64,000 nucleotides of DNA from Hymenobacter frigidus (GTDB lineage: Bacteria > Bacteroidota > Bacteroidia > Cytophagales > Hymenobacteraceae), in the NCBI RefSeq assembly GCF_014640435.1, contig NZ_BMGY01000017.1, positions 22,039 through 86,038 of the forward strand, in the 5' to 3' direction. The notes beneath the pieces were generated by a model, which made no database searches, was not told where the DNA came from, and saw only the letters and a program-made list of their open reading frames with translations. Made by a program: the position numbers and the translations under genes. Below, piece by piece: positions 1 through 8,011 of the stretch (position 1 is the first letter of the stretch; each line of letters starts with the position of its first letter).

Positions 1-1149
1 CGTCGCGCCCACGAATACCCACAGCTCGGGGTTGTAGGCGGTCAGCTCTTTCTCCGAAATTGGAATCTCCTTCCAGCGCCACACCAGCAGCACAATGGCC
101 AGCACGGCGAAGGCCCCCAGGTAAATAAATAGCTGCCCCGACAGCCCCAAATCGGTGAAGGAGTGCACCGAGGCACTGCCCAGCACGCCGCTGCGGGTGA
201 GGAACGTGGCGTAGAGAATCAGAATGAACGTGGCGATGACCAGCGCAAACGCGGTGCGCAGACCGGTGCGCCGCTTCTGCCACAATACCATGCCGTGCAG
301 CGAAGCTACCAGTACCAGCCACGGAATGTACACGGCGTTTTCGACCGGGTCCCAGTTCCAGTAGCCGCCGAAGTTCAGCGTTTCGTAGGCCCAATAAGCG
401 CCCATTACCACGCCTACGCCCAGCACGCCGCCGCCGATGAGTGTCCAGGGCAAGGCGGGTTTCACCCAGGCAGTCAGCTCGCGTTTCCAGAGGCCGGCAA
501 TGGCAAAGGCAAACGGCACAAGCGTGAGCGCGAAACCCAGAAACAGCGTGGGCGGGTGAATCACCATCCAGTAGTTCTGGAGCAGGGCGTTGAGGCCGGT
601 GCCGTCCTTGGGTACGAAGTTGGGGTTGAGCTTGAACACCGGCAGGTCAACCAGGAAGTCGCGCAGCAGCGTGAAGGGCGATGAGCCAATCTTCACCCCA
701 CCCAGCACCACGCCCAGAATCATGCTCACCAAAAACAGCTGCACGCCGCTGAAAACGGCCATCACGGGTGCTTCCCACTTGCGGTTGAAGCGCATGATGA
801 AGAAGCCCAGCACAACGTGCCAGAAAATCCACAGCAAAAAGGAGCCTTCCTGACCTTCCCAAAAGCAGGAAATCATGTACTGCACCGGCAGGTGGTTCGA
901 GCTGTGGCTCCAGGCGTAATAGTACTCGTAGCGGTGCGCGTGGATGATGTTGAACAAGCATACAATCACCGACAGTACCGCTGCGCCGTGCACAAAGAAG
1001 GCCACCCGCGCAATGCGCAGCCAGCTGGTATCCTCCTCGCCCAGGGCCCGGCCCCGCGAGGCCTGGAAATAGCTATACGCTGCCACCAGCGCCGCCGCAA
1101 AAGCTAGAATGACGCTCAGGTGGCCGATTTGTCCTACTAATAAGTTCAT
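1..1149 (-). CDS. ccmF: Cytochrome c heme lyase subunit CcmF (partial, N-terminal part)
   Basis: The first 383 codons of CcmF are present; the C-terminus lies beyond the window edge. CcmF is the multi-spanning inner-membrane protein that takes heme from holo-CcmE and attaches it to apocytochrome c in System I maturation. The translation begins MNLLVGQIGHLSVILAFAAA and shows many hydrophobic segments. The tryptophan-rich heme-handling motif GGYWNWDPVENA lies near residues 260-272. The ATG at 1149 was chosen because it opens the conserved N-terminal membrane segment. The gene is last in the visible ccmB-C-D-E operon and starts 22 nt after the stop of an unknown secreted protein. The family is clear; only the C-terminal half is unseen. 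Confidence 0.95.
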   Translation of the reverse strand, partial: MNLLVGQIGHLSVILAFAAALVAAYSYFQASRGRALGEEDTSWLRIARVAFFVHGAAVLSVIVCLFNIIHAHRYEYYYAWSHSSNHLPVQYMISCFWEGQEGSFLLWIFWHVVLGFFIMRFNRKWEAPVMAVFSGVQLFLVSMILGVVLGGVKIGSSPFTLLRDFLVDLPVFKLNPNFVPKDGTGLNALLQNYWMVIHPPTLFLGFALTLVPFAFAIAGLWKRELTAWVKPALPWTLIGGGVLGVGVVMGAYWAYETLNFGGYWNWDPVENAVYIPWLVLVASLHGMVLWQKRRTGLRTAFALVIATFILILYATFLTRSGVLGSASVHSFTDLGLSGQLFIYLGAFAVLAIVLLVWRWKEIPISEKELTAYNPELWVFVGAT

Positions 1150-1171
1150 AAACAAAGAATATCGGGCAAAT

Positions 1172-2338
1172 TTACGGCTGCGTCGCCGGAGCCGGGAGAT
1201 TTAATAACAATCGGTCGGTGAAAAAGTCGCCGCGTACTGGATGACAAATAATTTCAACCGCTATTTTTTTCAGTCCGGCCGCCTGCCACTTGCGAACGGA
1301 TAGCTCGGCCTGGCGGCGGTTGGCGGGTTGGTTGATGAGCTGCCGGGCCAGCAGCACCCGCCCACTGGCCGGGTCGGTGATGACGACGGACAGCCGGGCC
1401 TTGGCGGGGTATTTCTGGAGCGGCAGCGCTACTACCTCGCGGGCCACTACCGTGCCGGGTAGGGGCACCGTGGCGGCCGTGGTATAGGCATACCACCACT
1501 GGCGCAGGCGGGTAGGCGCGGGCCCGTTGTCAGCGCGGGTAGTCACCACCTGGTAGTCATAGATTCCGGGGCCGGGGAGGGTATCGGCCACGGTATAGCT
1601 GGTTTCGGCGCGGCCGTAGGTGTCGCGGCGCACGGGCACGCGGTGTATCTCGGTGCTGCGGTACTGATGAATTTCGCGGCGCATGACGCGGCAGGCGGGC
1701 GCGTTGGCCAGCGAGTCAGGTAGTGTCCACTGCAGCTCTACTACGCGGCTAGCCGTGGGCAGCAGCCGGCTGGGGCTGGGCGGAAAGTAGCTGACGGGCA
1801 TGCCCGCGGCCGTGCGGCTGACCTGGAGCGAGAACTGGCAGAAGTCTTTCAGGTAGCCATCTACGTCCAGCAAATAGGGCTGGCCGGCACGCAGCGAATC
1901 CAGGGTTACAAATACGTCGTCCTGCGTGCCGAGCGAGGTGCAGCTCAATACGCGGTACGTAGCCGGCTGGCACGGCTGGCCCGTGAGCACCACCAACTGC
2001 ACCCCGCGCACATCGCGGCATTTCTGGCCACCGATATTGATGAAGTAGCGGCCTGCCGTAGCGGGCGTGAACTCAAACCATTGGTCATTGTGGTATTCGA
2101 TGCACTTGCCAGTCAGGCGCTCATCCACGCAGTTGCGTTGCACGGTGCAGCCCGTGGTGCTGGAGGAAACGGTTTCCTCGGCCCGCAGTACGCGGCGGTT
2201 TTCGATGTTGTCATTGACCGCTTGGGCAGTGGCGGTGGAAATGATTCCTGCGGCCAGCAGCAATAAAAAAAGCACTCGGTTTCCGAAGCGAAGTATCGTT
2301 TCAGAAACCGGGTCCTGGAGTGCTTGCAGGCTTGCCAA
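1172..2338 (-). CDS. Secreted protein of unknown function inside the ccm operon
   Basis: The family is not recognised. The 388-residue reading begins with a TTG codon 3 nt after the ccmE stop, which suggests translational coupling. A GTG at codon 22 is an alternative start. A hydrophobic stretch followed by ISTATAQ looks like a signal peptide, so the product is probably periplasmic or outer-membrane associated. Residues about 45-160 contain six or more cysteines and a WFEFTPATAGRYFINIGG stretch resembling a beta-sandwich of the pre-peptidase C-terminal kind. Residues about 195-300 look like a fibronectin-type domain (VVELQWTLP, GIYDYQVVTT). No catalytic motif was seen. Its place between ccmE and ccmF is unusual and may only reflect operon insertion. 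Confidence 0.75.
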   Translation of the reverse strand: MASLQALQDPVSETILRFGNRVLFLLLLAAGIISTATAQAVNDNIENRRVLRAEETVSSSTTGCTVQRNCVDERLTGKCIEYHNDQWFEFTPATAGRYFINIGGQKCRDVRGVQLVVLTGQPCQPATYRVLSCTSLGTQDDVFVTLDSLRAGQPYLLDVDGYLKDFCQFSLQVSRTAAGMPVSYFPPSPSRLLPTASRVVELQWTLPDSLANAPACRVMRREIHQYRSTEIHRVPVRRDTYGRAETSYTVADTLPGPGIYDYQVVTTRADNGPAPTRLRQWWYAYTTAATVPLPGTVVAREVVALPLQKYPAKARLSVVITDPASGRVLLARQLINQPANRRQAELSVRKWQAAGLKKIAVEIICHPVRGDFFTDRLLLNLPAPATQP

Positions 2339-2341
2339 CTA

Positions 2342-2770
2342 CTAGTTAACCGAAGCAGTAGCGCCCTTCAAATCCTTCTTCACGTACTTGCTGGGGCACT
2401 TTAGCAGGATGTTATCGGCCATAAAAATCTGGCCCTTCATGGAGCCGGTGATAACGACCTGCTCGGACGCGTCGAAGTCCTGGGGCTTGGGGTTGTTGTA
2501 AATCACGCGCTGCGCCACTCGGTTGGTATCTACCAGCGTGAAGGCGAAGTAGTTGGGGTCCGTGAGAGGGTCGTATTCCAGGCCCATGGGGCGTTTCTGC
2601 GCGTCGCGCGGCAGCTTCCCCACTACGTGCACTTTGGTGACGTTACCTTCAGCGGCGCGTTGCCGGGCTTCTCCGAAACCTACGTAAACGCTGGCGTCGG
2701 CGGTGGTGCTGAAGACAATGGCGGCGGCCACGGCAATGATGGCCAAAACAAAAATGTGGGTCTTTTTCAT
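2342..2770 (-). CDS. ccmE: Cytochrome c maturation protein CcmE, CxxxY type
   Basis: CcmE is the membrane-anchored periplasmic heme chaperone that receives heme from CcmABCD and passes it to CcmF. The 142-residue protein has one N-terminal membrane anchor (HIFVLAIIAVAAAIVF) and an OB-fold region with HVVGKL. The heme-attachment region reads LLKCPSKY, so the usual HxxxY is replaced by C125xxxY129. This variant is known from archaea and some bacteria with a modified System I. The start MKKTHIFVL at 2770 was preferred over an upstream in-frame start because it places the anchor at the N-terminus. It lies about 97 nt downstream of the ccmD-like gene in the same operon. Confidence 0.93.
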   Translation of the reverse strand: MKKTHIFVLAIIAVAAAIVFSTTADASVYVGFGEARQRAAEGNVTKVHVVGKLPRDAQKRPMGLEYDPLTDPNYFAFTLVDTNRVAQRVIYNNPKPQDFDASEQVVITGSMKGQIFMADNILLKCPSKYVKKDLKGATASVN

Positions 2771-2867
2771 GTCAGGGGTTGAAACGAAATTGGACGGCTG
2801 GCCTGAAGTATCGTGCCAGGCGCATCCGCTGATTAACAAACAGAGGGGAGGCGAGTTGGGTGCCCAA

Positions 2868-3113
2868 CTATTTTTTTATTTCCTGCTCGAGACGTCCCAC
2901 CTTGCGGTCGAGCGAGATGAGGTAGACCAGTAAACCGGTGATGATGATGACCACCACGGCTACTACCACGTAAATTTTGCCGCTGGCCCGCAGGCCGTCG
3001 GCCATTTCAGGGGCAGCTTCGGGAGCCTGAGCAAAGGCGAGGGAAGCCGCGAAGAGCAGCGGCAGCAATAGTAGGAAACGGCCCGGTAGGTGCGGGAAGA
3101 ACTTAGTTTTCAT
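2868..3113 (-). CDS. CcmD-like small membrane protein
   Basis: This 81-residue protein has an apparent signal peptide (LLLLPLLFAASLAFAQA), a short Ala/Glu/Pro-rich segment, one strong membrane segment (IYVVVAVVVIIITGLLVYLI) and a charged tail DRKVGRLEQEIKK. Size, topology and position directly after ccmC match the CcmD family, whose members help release holo-CcmE from the CcmABC complex. The gene overlaps the 3' end of ccmC by 11 nt, which implies co-translation. The extra N-terminal signal-like segment makes it longer than proteobacterial CcmD, which is usual for Bacteroidota forms. The assignment rests on context and topology more than on sequence motifs. Confidence 0.8.
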   Translation of the reverse strand: MKTKFFPHLPGRFLLLLPLLFAASLAFAQAPEAAPEMADGLRASGKIYVVVAVVVIIITGLLVYLISLDRKVGRLEQEIKK

Positions 3114-3858
3114 CGTGTTTCAGTTTCAAAAGAACAAAGCGGCTGCTGACCTGCGTGACCCAGAAGGCAAACAGAATCCAGCCAATCACGGCGGGGTAAA
3201 ACACCTGCCGCATGGTGTTGTCGAGGTCGTACTGATTGAAGCCGGGGTTGCCGGTCTGGCCCGGGTGCAGCGACGGCCCGCTCAGGCGCGGCAGCACGAA
3301 CAGTAGCGGAATAACCGCCGCAAACGCGAAAATATTATAGATGGCTGACACCCGGGCCCGCTGCTGTTCATCGCGGAACGAGCCGCGCAGCACCAGGTAA
3401 GCCCCGTAGATGAGCATGGCCACGGCCGCCCCGTTCAGGCGCGGGTCGGGCGTCCACCACGCGCCCCAGGTGAATTTGGCCCACACGCTGCCCGTGGCCA
3501 GGCCCAGCAGGCCGAGTACGATGCCGGTTTTGGCCGACTCGTGGGCCAGCACGTCGAGCCGGGCTGAGGGCTCGCGCAGGTACCGAATGGAGTACCACAC
3601 TGACACCAGCAGCACCATAATCATCGAAAACCACATCGGCACGTGAAAAAACAGGTTGCGGATGCTCTCGTTCACGATGGGCAGCGGCGGCACCGGAATC
3701 AGCAGGCCCACCGCCGAAGCACCCAGGAGCAGCAGCACGGTCAGGCCTTTCCAGATTTGGCCGGGGCTGCGCTGCTCAATAAGCCGCTGGCCGCCCCACA
3801 CGCCCGCCACCGTGAGGGCCAGACCCGATACACTCCCAATAATTGCTGCCGTACTCAT
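3103..3858 (-). CDS. ccmC: Heme exporter protein CcmC
   Basis: CcmC is the inner-membrane heme-handling protein that loads heme onto CcmE. The 251-residue translation has six probable membrane segments. It carries the tryptophan-rich motif WGAWWTPDPRL that defines the CcmC/CcsA superfamily. The start MSTAAIIGS at 3858 was chosen over an upstream in-frame codon because the upstream extension is not membrane-like and sits in the intergenic gap after ccmB. It is second in the operon, 31 nt after the ccmB stop, and overlaps the ccmD-like gene. Confidence 0.95.
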   Translation of the reverse strand: MSTAAIIGSVSGLALTVAGVWGGQRLIEQRSPGQIWKGLTVLLLLGASAVGLLIPVPPLPIVNESIRNLFFHVPMWFSMIMVLLVSVWYSIRYLREPSARLDVLAHESAKTGIVLGLLGLATGSVWAKFTWGAWWTPDPRLNGAAVAMLIYGAYLVLRGSFRDEQQRARVSAIYNIFAFAAVIPLLFVLPRLSGPSLHPGQTGNPGFNQYDLDNTMRQVFYPAVIGWILFAFWVTQVSSRFVLLKLKHDEN

Positions 3859-3889
3859 AATAAATTTAATAAATTCAGTAAAAAGCAAA

Positions 3890-4561
3890 TTAGCCGCGCC
3901 ACAAAAAAGGAAACAACAGGTAGGAGGTGGCTCCCACAATCATGTTCAGGGCCAGCAGCGTGAGAATGGACTGCTGGCTCAGGCCACGGTCCAGGCCATC
4001 CAGCGCATTCTTGCTCACCTTGATGAGCAGCAGCAGCATGGGTACCATCAGCGGGAAGCTGAGAATGGCCATGAGGGTAGCGCCGTTGCCGCCGGCCTTG
4101 GCCGCAATGCCCGAGACCAGCGTGAGCGTGGTGGCGAAGCCCACGGCCCCCAGCAGCAGGTTGGCCACAAACAGCGGCAGGTCCTGAATGGGGTTGCCGA
4201 GAAAAACGGTGTAGAGAAACAGGCCCAGCAGCGCCACCACCATCAATAGCAGGGTGTTATACAGCATCTTGGCCAAAATCACGGCCTGGGGCCGCACCAG
4301 CGTGTAGTAGTAGAGGCGTTGGCCGGGGCTTTCCTGCATAAACCCCTTCGCTACGGCATTCAGGGCCGCGAACAGCAGAATAATCCACAGCAGGGCATTC
4401 CAGGCCGGGGGCGGGGGCGTGCCACCGCGCAGGCTAAAGCTCAGAAAGCACACGAATACCGTGCTGCCCACGTACAGCAACAGTCCGCCCAGCGCCGCGC
4501 GCTGCCGCCATTCCAGGCGGAAGTCTTTGGCTAGCAGGGTGGAGATTTCGCGGAGCAACAC
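3890..4561 (-). CDS. ccmB: Heme exporter protein CcmB
   Basis: CcmB is the membrane subunit that pairs with the CcmA ATPase to drive release of holo-CcmE. The 223 residues contain six hydrophobic segments, and the N-terminus LAKDFRLEWRQR is typical of the family. The start codon is GTG (an adjacent TTG is possible). It is the first gene of the operon. A TATCTTTG box at 4587-4594 predicts a leader of about 20 nt. No ccmA is present on either side in this window, so the ATPase must be encoded elsewhere. Confidence 0.93.
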   Translation of the reverse strand: MLLREISTLLAKDFRLEWRQRAALGGLLLYVGSTVFVCFLSFSLRGGTPPPPAWNALLWIILLFAALNAVAKGFMQESPGQRLYYYTLVRPQAVILAKMLYNTLLLMVVALLGLFLYTVFLGNPIQDLPLFVANLLLGAVGFATTLTLVSGIAAKAGGNGATLMAILSFPLMVPMLLLLIKVSKNALDGLDRGLSQQSILTLLALNMIVGATSYLLFPFLWRG

Positions 4562-4586
4562 AGACAGAGGGTAGGTTTTCGGGCCG

Positions 4587-4594
4587 CAAAGATA
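4587..4594 (-). promoter_or_regulatory. Predicted -7 promoter box of the ccm operon
   Basis: The minus strand reads TATCTTTG, matching the Bacteroidota -7 consensus TAnnTTTG. It lies about 26 nt before the ccmB start. No clear -33 element was seen. Confidence 0.5.
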
Positions 4595-4655
4595 CGACCA
4601 ATCCTACCCGGGGCGAATGCCCGTAAGCTATTAACTGTTAGCTTTTAGCTTAGTT

Positions 4656-7600
4656 TTAAAAGTCGTAGCCCAGAGTGAAATAAAATTTCGGACCGCGCGT
4701 CACATAGTCCTCCTGGCCCCAGGCCACGTCTACTTTGCCATAGAAGCCCAGCAGCGTGGTGCGGGCCCCCACGCCGTAGCCGATGAGGAAAGGGTTACGG
4801 AAGTTTATCACCGTAGCCGAGAAGTAGTTGGTGCCGCCTCCCTTTATCTCGGTGTTGGCCGAGTTGTTGGTGCTGAATGGGTTGGTGCCCGAATACGCGG
4901 TGCCGGCATCGGCAAAGGCAGAGAGCTGCAGGTTGCGAAAGAAGCCGGAGTAAATGGGGCGACGAGCGAAATACTGCACAATGGGAATGCGCAATTCGCT
5001 GTTGAACAGCACATAACGCGGGCCGTTGCGAGCGCCATAGTCGAAGCCGCGCAGGTTCGTTACGAATTCCTGATTCAGTATTTGGTCGGCGGAGAGGTAG
5101 CCCGGTAAGAAGCGGGAGCCCGAATAGTTGGCATTCAGCCAATTGTCCATGCCACCAAGGCGGAATACCTGGTTGCGTGGCCCAAAAAACTGCCCGTAGC
5201 TAGCTCGGTTAGCCCATATAATGGAACGGCTGATTTTCTGATAGTGCCGCAGGTCAATAACGAACTTACCGAAGCTGCCTTGCTTGTCACCGAGGTTGGT
5301 CGAGTTCGTGATGCTAGCCTTCATGCGAGTGCCCGTGACCATATTAACGCCGGTAGCCACGCTGTTGTCGAATACCAGCTCGCCATTGTAGCCGAGGTAG
5401 TTGTAGCTACTGTCGGTCTCGGTGGCCACATTGCCCAGCAGTGTACGCGAAATGGTGACGAAGCGCGGGCCGCCCCGCACGCTCAGGTTGTGCGTGAGGG
5501 GATAGGCGATGGTGGGGGCTATCTCATGGCGACCATAGCGGTTGAGATTGGTGCCGATATCAAAAAAGTAGGCCTGTTTCTGGTAGGCAATGCTCCAGTC
5601 GTAGCGGCGCGTAAGGTTGGTATAAGAAACGCGGATATTGCTGGTACGCAGGTCGAACAAACCAAAAAGGCTGGCATCGATGCGCTGGTTTTCGAGCACG
5701 TCGGTCAGGGCGGCCCTGAATTGCAGGCCCAGGCCCAGCAGCGGGTCCATATACAGTGCCGACGACACATTGTCGGCCATAAACCGAGTATCGTACCGAA
5801 ATGGGCCGGTCAGGGCCGGGCCGTCAATTTTGGCCTGCGCCGCTTGGGAGGCCGCCGTGGGAGTGAGGCGGCGGCGCTTGGACGGCGCCGTGGCTTGCAC
5901 CGGCTCATCTTCCTCAAACTGGTAGTCGCCGGTGTTCACGGTTTCACTGGCCTTGCGGCGCTCACGGCGCGAAGTAGTCGTCGCGGAGTCGGTCGGGGAA
6001 ACCGTTGCTTCAGGTACGGGCACCGGCGCGGGCTTGGGAGCCGCCGCCCGCGGCGCTGCCGACCGGTCTTCGAGCACCTGTTGGCGCGTGGTTTTGGCGA
6101 GGCCCAGCGTGGTGGGCAGCGGGAAAGTGGGATACACGTACAGCAGGTCGCGGGACTGCGAAGGGGCCACAAACACCAAAGCGGACGTCAGGCTGCTGTA
6201 GTCAAAATCCTGGGTGTTGGGCAGCCAATTGGTGAGCAGGGTGCGCTGCTTATCTTTTATCGAATACCGGTACAAGGCCCGCACGCCGCTTTCCTCGCCC
6301 AGGTACAGGATTTCATCGTCGCTGATGGCACGAGGCCGCGTTTCGTTCGAAATCGTGCTCACCAGGGTTTCCACCGGCACGGCCCGCCCATCGAGGTGGT
6401 AAGTAAACAGGTCGTAGTTATTCACCACGTTTTGAAACGTAGCCGGCCGGGCCTGCCCCGCCGAATCAAGGTAGCGGTTTGAACTGAACACCAGGCCCTG
6501 CCCGCCGGGCAGGAACACCGGTTGCACGTCGTCGAATAAGTCGTTGGTAAGCTGCTCGGGCTGGCGAGTGCCGGCGCGCAGCAGGTAGATGTCATTCTGG
6601 CCGTTGCGCACAGCGCTAAATGCCAGTGACTTACCATCAGATGAGTAGCTCATGCTCAGCACCTGGTCGTAGGCCGCGAACAGCGACGCGGGCCGGCTGA
6701 ATTTGATGGCTTCACGCACGCGCCGTAGCAAGCCGCGGCCATCGGCATCGCGTAAGTGCAGGGCCATTTCGCCGCGGCTCATTTCGGCCACTGCCACTTG
6801 GGTGTTGCCACGCCAGGCCAGCACGGGCAGGCGGGTTTCAATCTGTTGGTCGGGGGTTTTGTGGCCGCCACGGCTCAGGATGCGGCGGCGCGAGCCGTCG
6901 CGGCTCACCACCATCACGCGGTAGCGCCCGCCCTCGTTCTGGGCGTAGGCCACCAACTGGCCATTGGGACTGATGATGGGCTGCGAGAACACATCGGAAT
7001 GACGGTTGCGTCCACCTTGCCGAAACTTTTTGTCCGGCTCGACCAGCGAGGCCACCGGCTGGCCATTCTGCTCGCGGTAATACGTCAGCCACTCCTTCAA
7101 AAATACCTTGAAGGGTACGTTCAGCGACGAGCTGATGCCCACTTCCACGTCGCGGGTGATGCGCGTCAGGTTGAGAATGTTCTGAATGGTGGTGTAGCCG
7201 TAGCGCTCGGCCACAAAGTTCCAGATGCTTTGGCCGGCCAAGGTGGAGTTGCGCAGGAAGAGCGGAGCCGTGCGATTACCGGTGGGATACTGCTTGCTCA
7301 TGTCGCGCATAAAGCCGTCCATGTCCACGCTCCAGCCCTCGGCCGCGTAGGCTGAAGCCCCGCCAATAAACCAGTCGGGCAGCTGCAGCAGGTAGCTGCT
7401 TTGCAGCACTTCTTTCAGCGAGCCGCCGTACATCATATCGTTCAGCAGCACCTCGGTAATCTGGGTGCTCAGCTCGCGCTTAAACTCGGTTTCCTGGCCG
7501 CTGAAGGCAATTTGTACCTTGCTCATGCGCGCCAGTGGGGTCTCACTACCGTTTATCTGCTGCTGGGTGGCTGTGAGGCCGATATTGCTTTGGCGCAGGT

Positions 7601-7907
7601 CGCCTACCGAGTTGTAAAACAGCAGCGTGGTTTTGGAATACGGGTAGTAGCCAATGAGCGCCGTGATGCGCTGCAGCTCCTTCTCGGCGTATTCGGCGGC
7701 CCGGCGGGCGCTGGCCTCGCCGCCGGTGTAGTACATCACGTTAAAGTTCTGGGTGCTCAGCTGCTGCCAGTTGAAATCCTTGTACTGAATGCGCACCCGA
7801 CCAAAGGGTTCCTGAGCCGTTTGGGCCTGCGCCGGGCAACTCAGCAGTACCGGCAATAGCAGCGCCAGGGCCCCCAGCGTGCGCTTCGCGAATAGTGGAA
7901 TGGTCAT
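4656..7907 (-). CDS. TolB-type beta-propeller protein with C-terminal outer-membrane barrel
   Basis: This 1083-residue exported protein has three parts. Residues about 30-280 resemble a peptidase-MA-type zincin domain but lack its catalytic residues: the position expected for HExxH reads TQITEVLL, and the downstream motif reads LPDWFIGGASAYAAEGW (W179) without the usual glutamate. Residues about 310-620 carry TolB/PD40 propeller repeats (ISPNGQLVAYAQNEGG, SSDGKSLAFSAVRNGQNDIY, LPGGQGLVFSSNR). A Pro/Ala/Thr-rich linker leads to a D15/BamA-like barrel from about 715 to the end, which closes with the aromatic residues KFYFTLGYDF. The start MTIPLFAKR at 7907 gives a good signal peptide. It probably sits in the outer membrane; substrate and role are unknown. 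Confidence 0.85.
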   Translation of the reverse strand: MTIPLFAKRTLGALALLLPVLLSCPAQAQTAQEPFGRVRIQYKDFNWQQLSTQNFNVMYYTGGEASARRAAEYAEKELQRITALIGYYPYSKTTLLFYNSVGDLRQSNIGLTATQQQINGSETPLARMSKVQIAFSGQETEFKRELSTQITEVLLNDMMYGGSLKEVLQSSYLLQLPDWFIGGASAYAAEGWSVDMDGFMRDMSKQYPTGNRTAPLFLRNSTLAGQSIWNFVAERYGYTTIQNILNLTRITRDVEVGISSSLNVPFKVFLKEWLTYYREQNGQPVASLVEPDKKFRQGGRNRHSDVFSQPIISPNGQLVAYAQNEGGRYRVMVVSRDGSRRRILSRGGHKTPDQQIETRLPVLAWRGNTQVAVAEMSRGEMALHLRDADGRGLLRRVREAIKFSRPASLFAAYDQVLSMSYSSDGKSLAFSAVRNGQNDIYLLRAGTRQPEQLTNDLFDDVQPVFLPGGQGLVFSSNRYLDSAGQARPATFQNVVNNYDLFTYHLDGRAVPVETLVSTISNETRPRAISDDEILYLGEESGVRALYRYSIKDKQRTLLTNWLPNTQDFDYSSLTSALVFVAPSQSRDLLYVYPTFPLPTTLGLAKTTRQQVLEDRSAAPRAAAPKPAPVPVPEATVSPTDSATTTSRRERRKASETVNTGDYQFEEDEPVQATAPSKRRRLTPTAASQAAQAKIDGPALTGPFRYDTRFMADNVSSALYMDPLLGLGLQFRAALTDVLENQRIDASLFGLFDLRTSNIRVSYTNLTRRYDWSIAYQKQAYFFDIGTNLNRYGRHEIAPTIAYPLTHNLSVRGGPRFVTISRTLLGNVATETDSSYNYLGYNGELVFDNSVATGVNMVTGTRMKASITNSTNLGDKQGSFGKFVIDLRHYQKISRSIIWANRASYGQFFGPRNQVFRLGGMDNWLNANYSGSRFLPGYLSADQILNQEFVTNLRGFDYGARNGPRYVLFNSELRIPIVQYFARRPIYSGFFRNLQLSAFADAGTAYSGTNPFSTNNSANTEIKGGGTNYFSATVINFRNPFLIGYGVGARTTLLGFYGKVDVAWGQEDYVTRGPKFYFTLGYDF

Positions 7908-8011
7908 GGCAGAAAGAACGCGCAAAAACGGAAATTCGTCCGTTGCAGAAGTGAAAATAATTGCTGGCTTTTGAACCAGCAGCTGCCGCTCACAGCTCAA
8001 TGATACTCAAG

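Noticed and set aside
5244..6482. Open plus-strand reading of 412 codons inside the TolB-barrel gene
   Set aside because: It is exactly antisense to a clearly conserved gene, with low-complexity composition and no recognisable domain. High-GC genomes produce such readings by chance.
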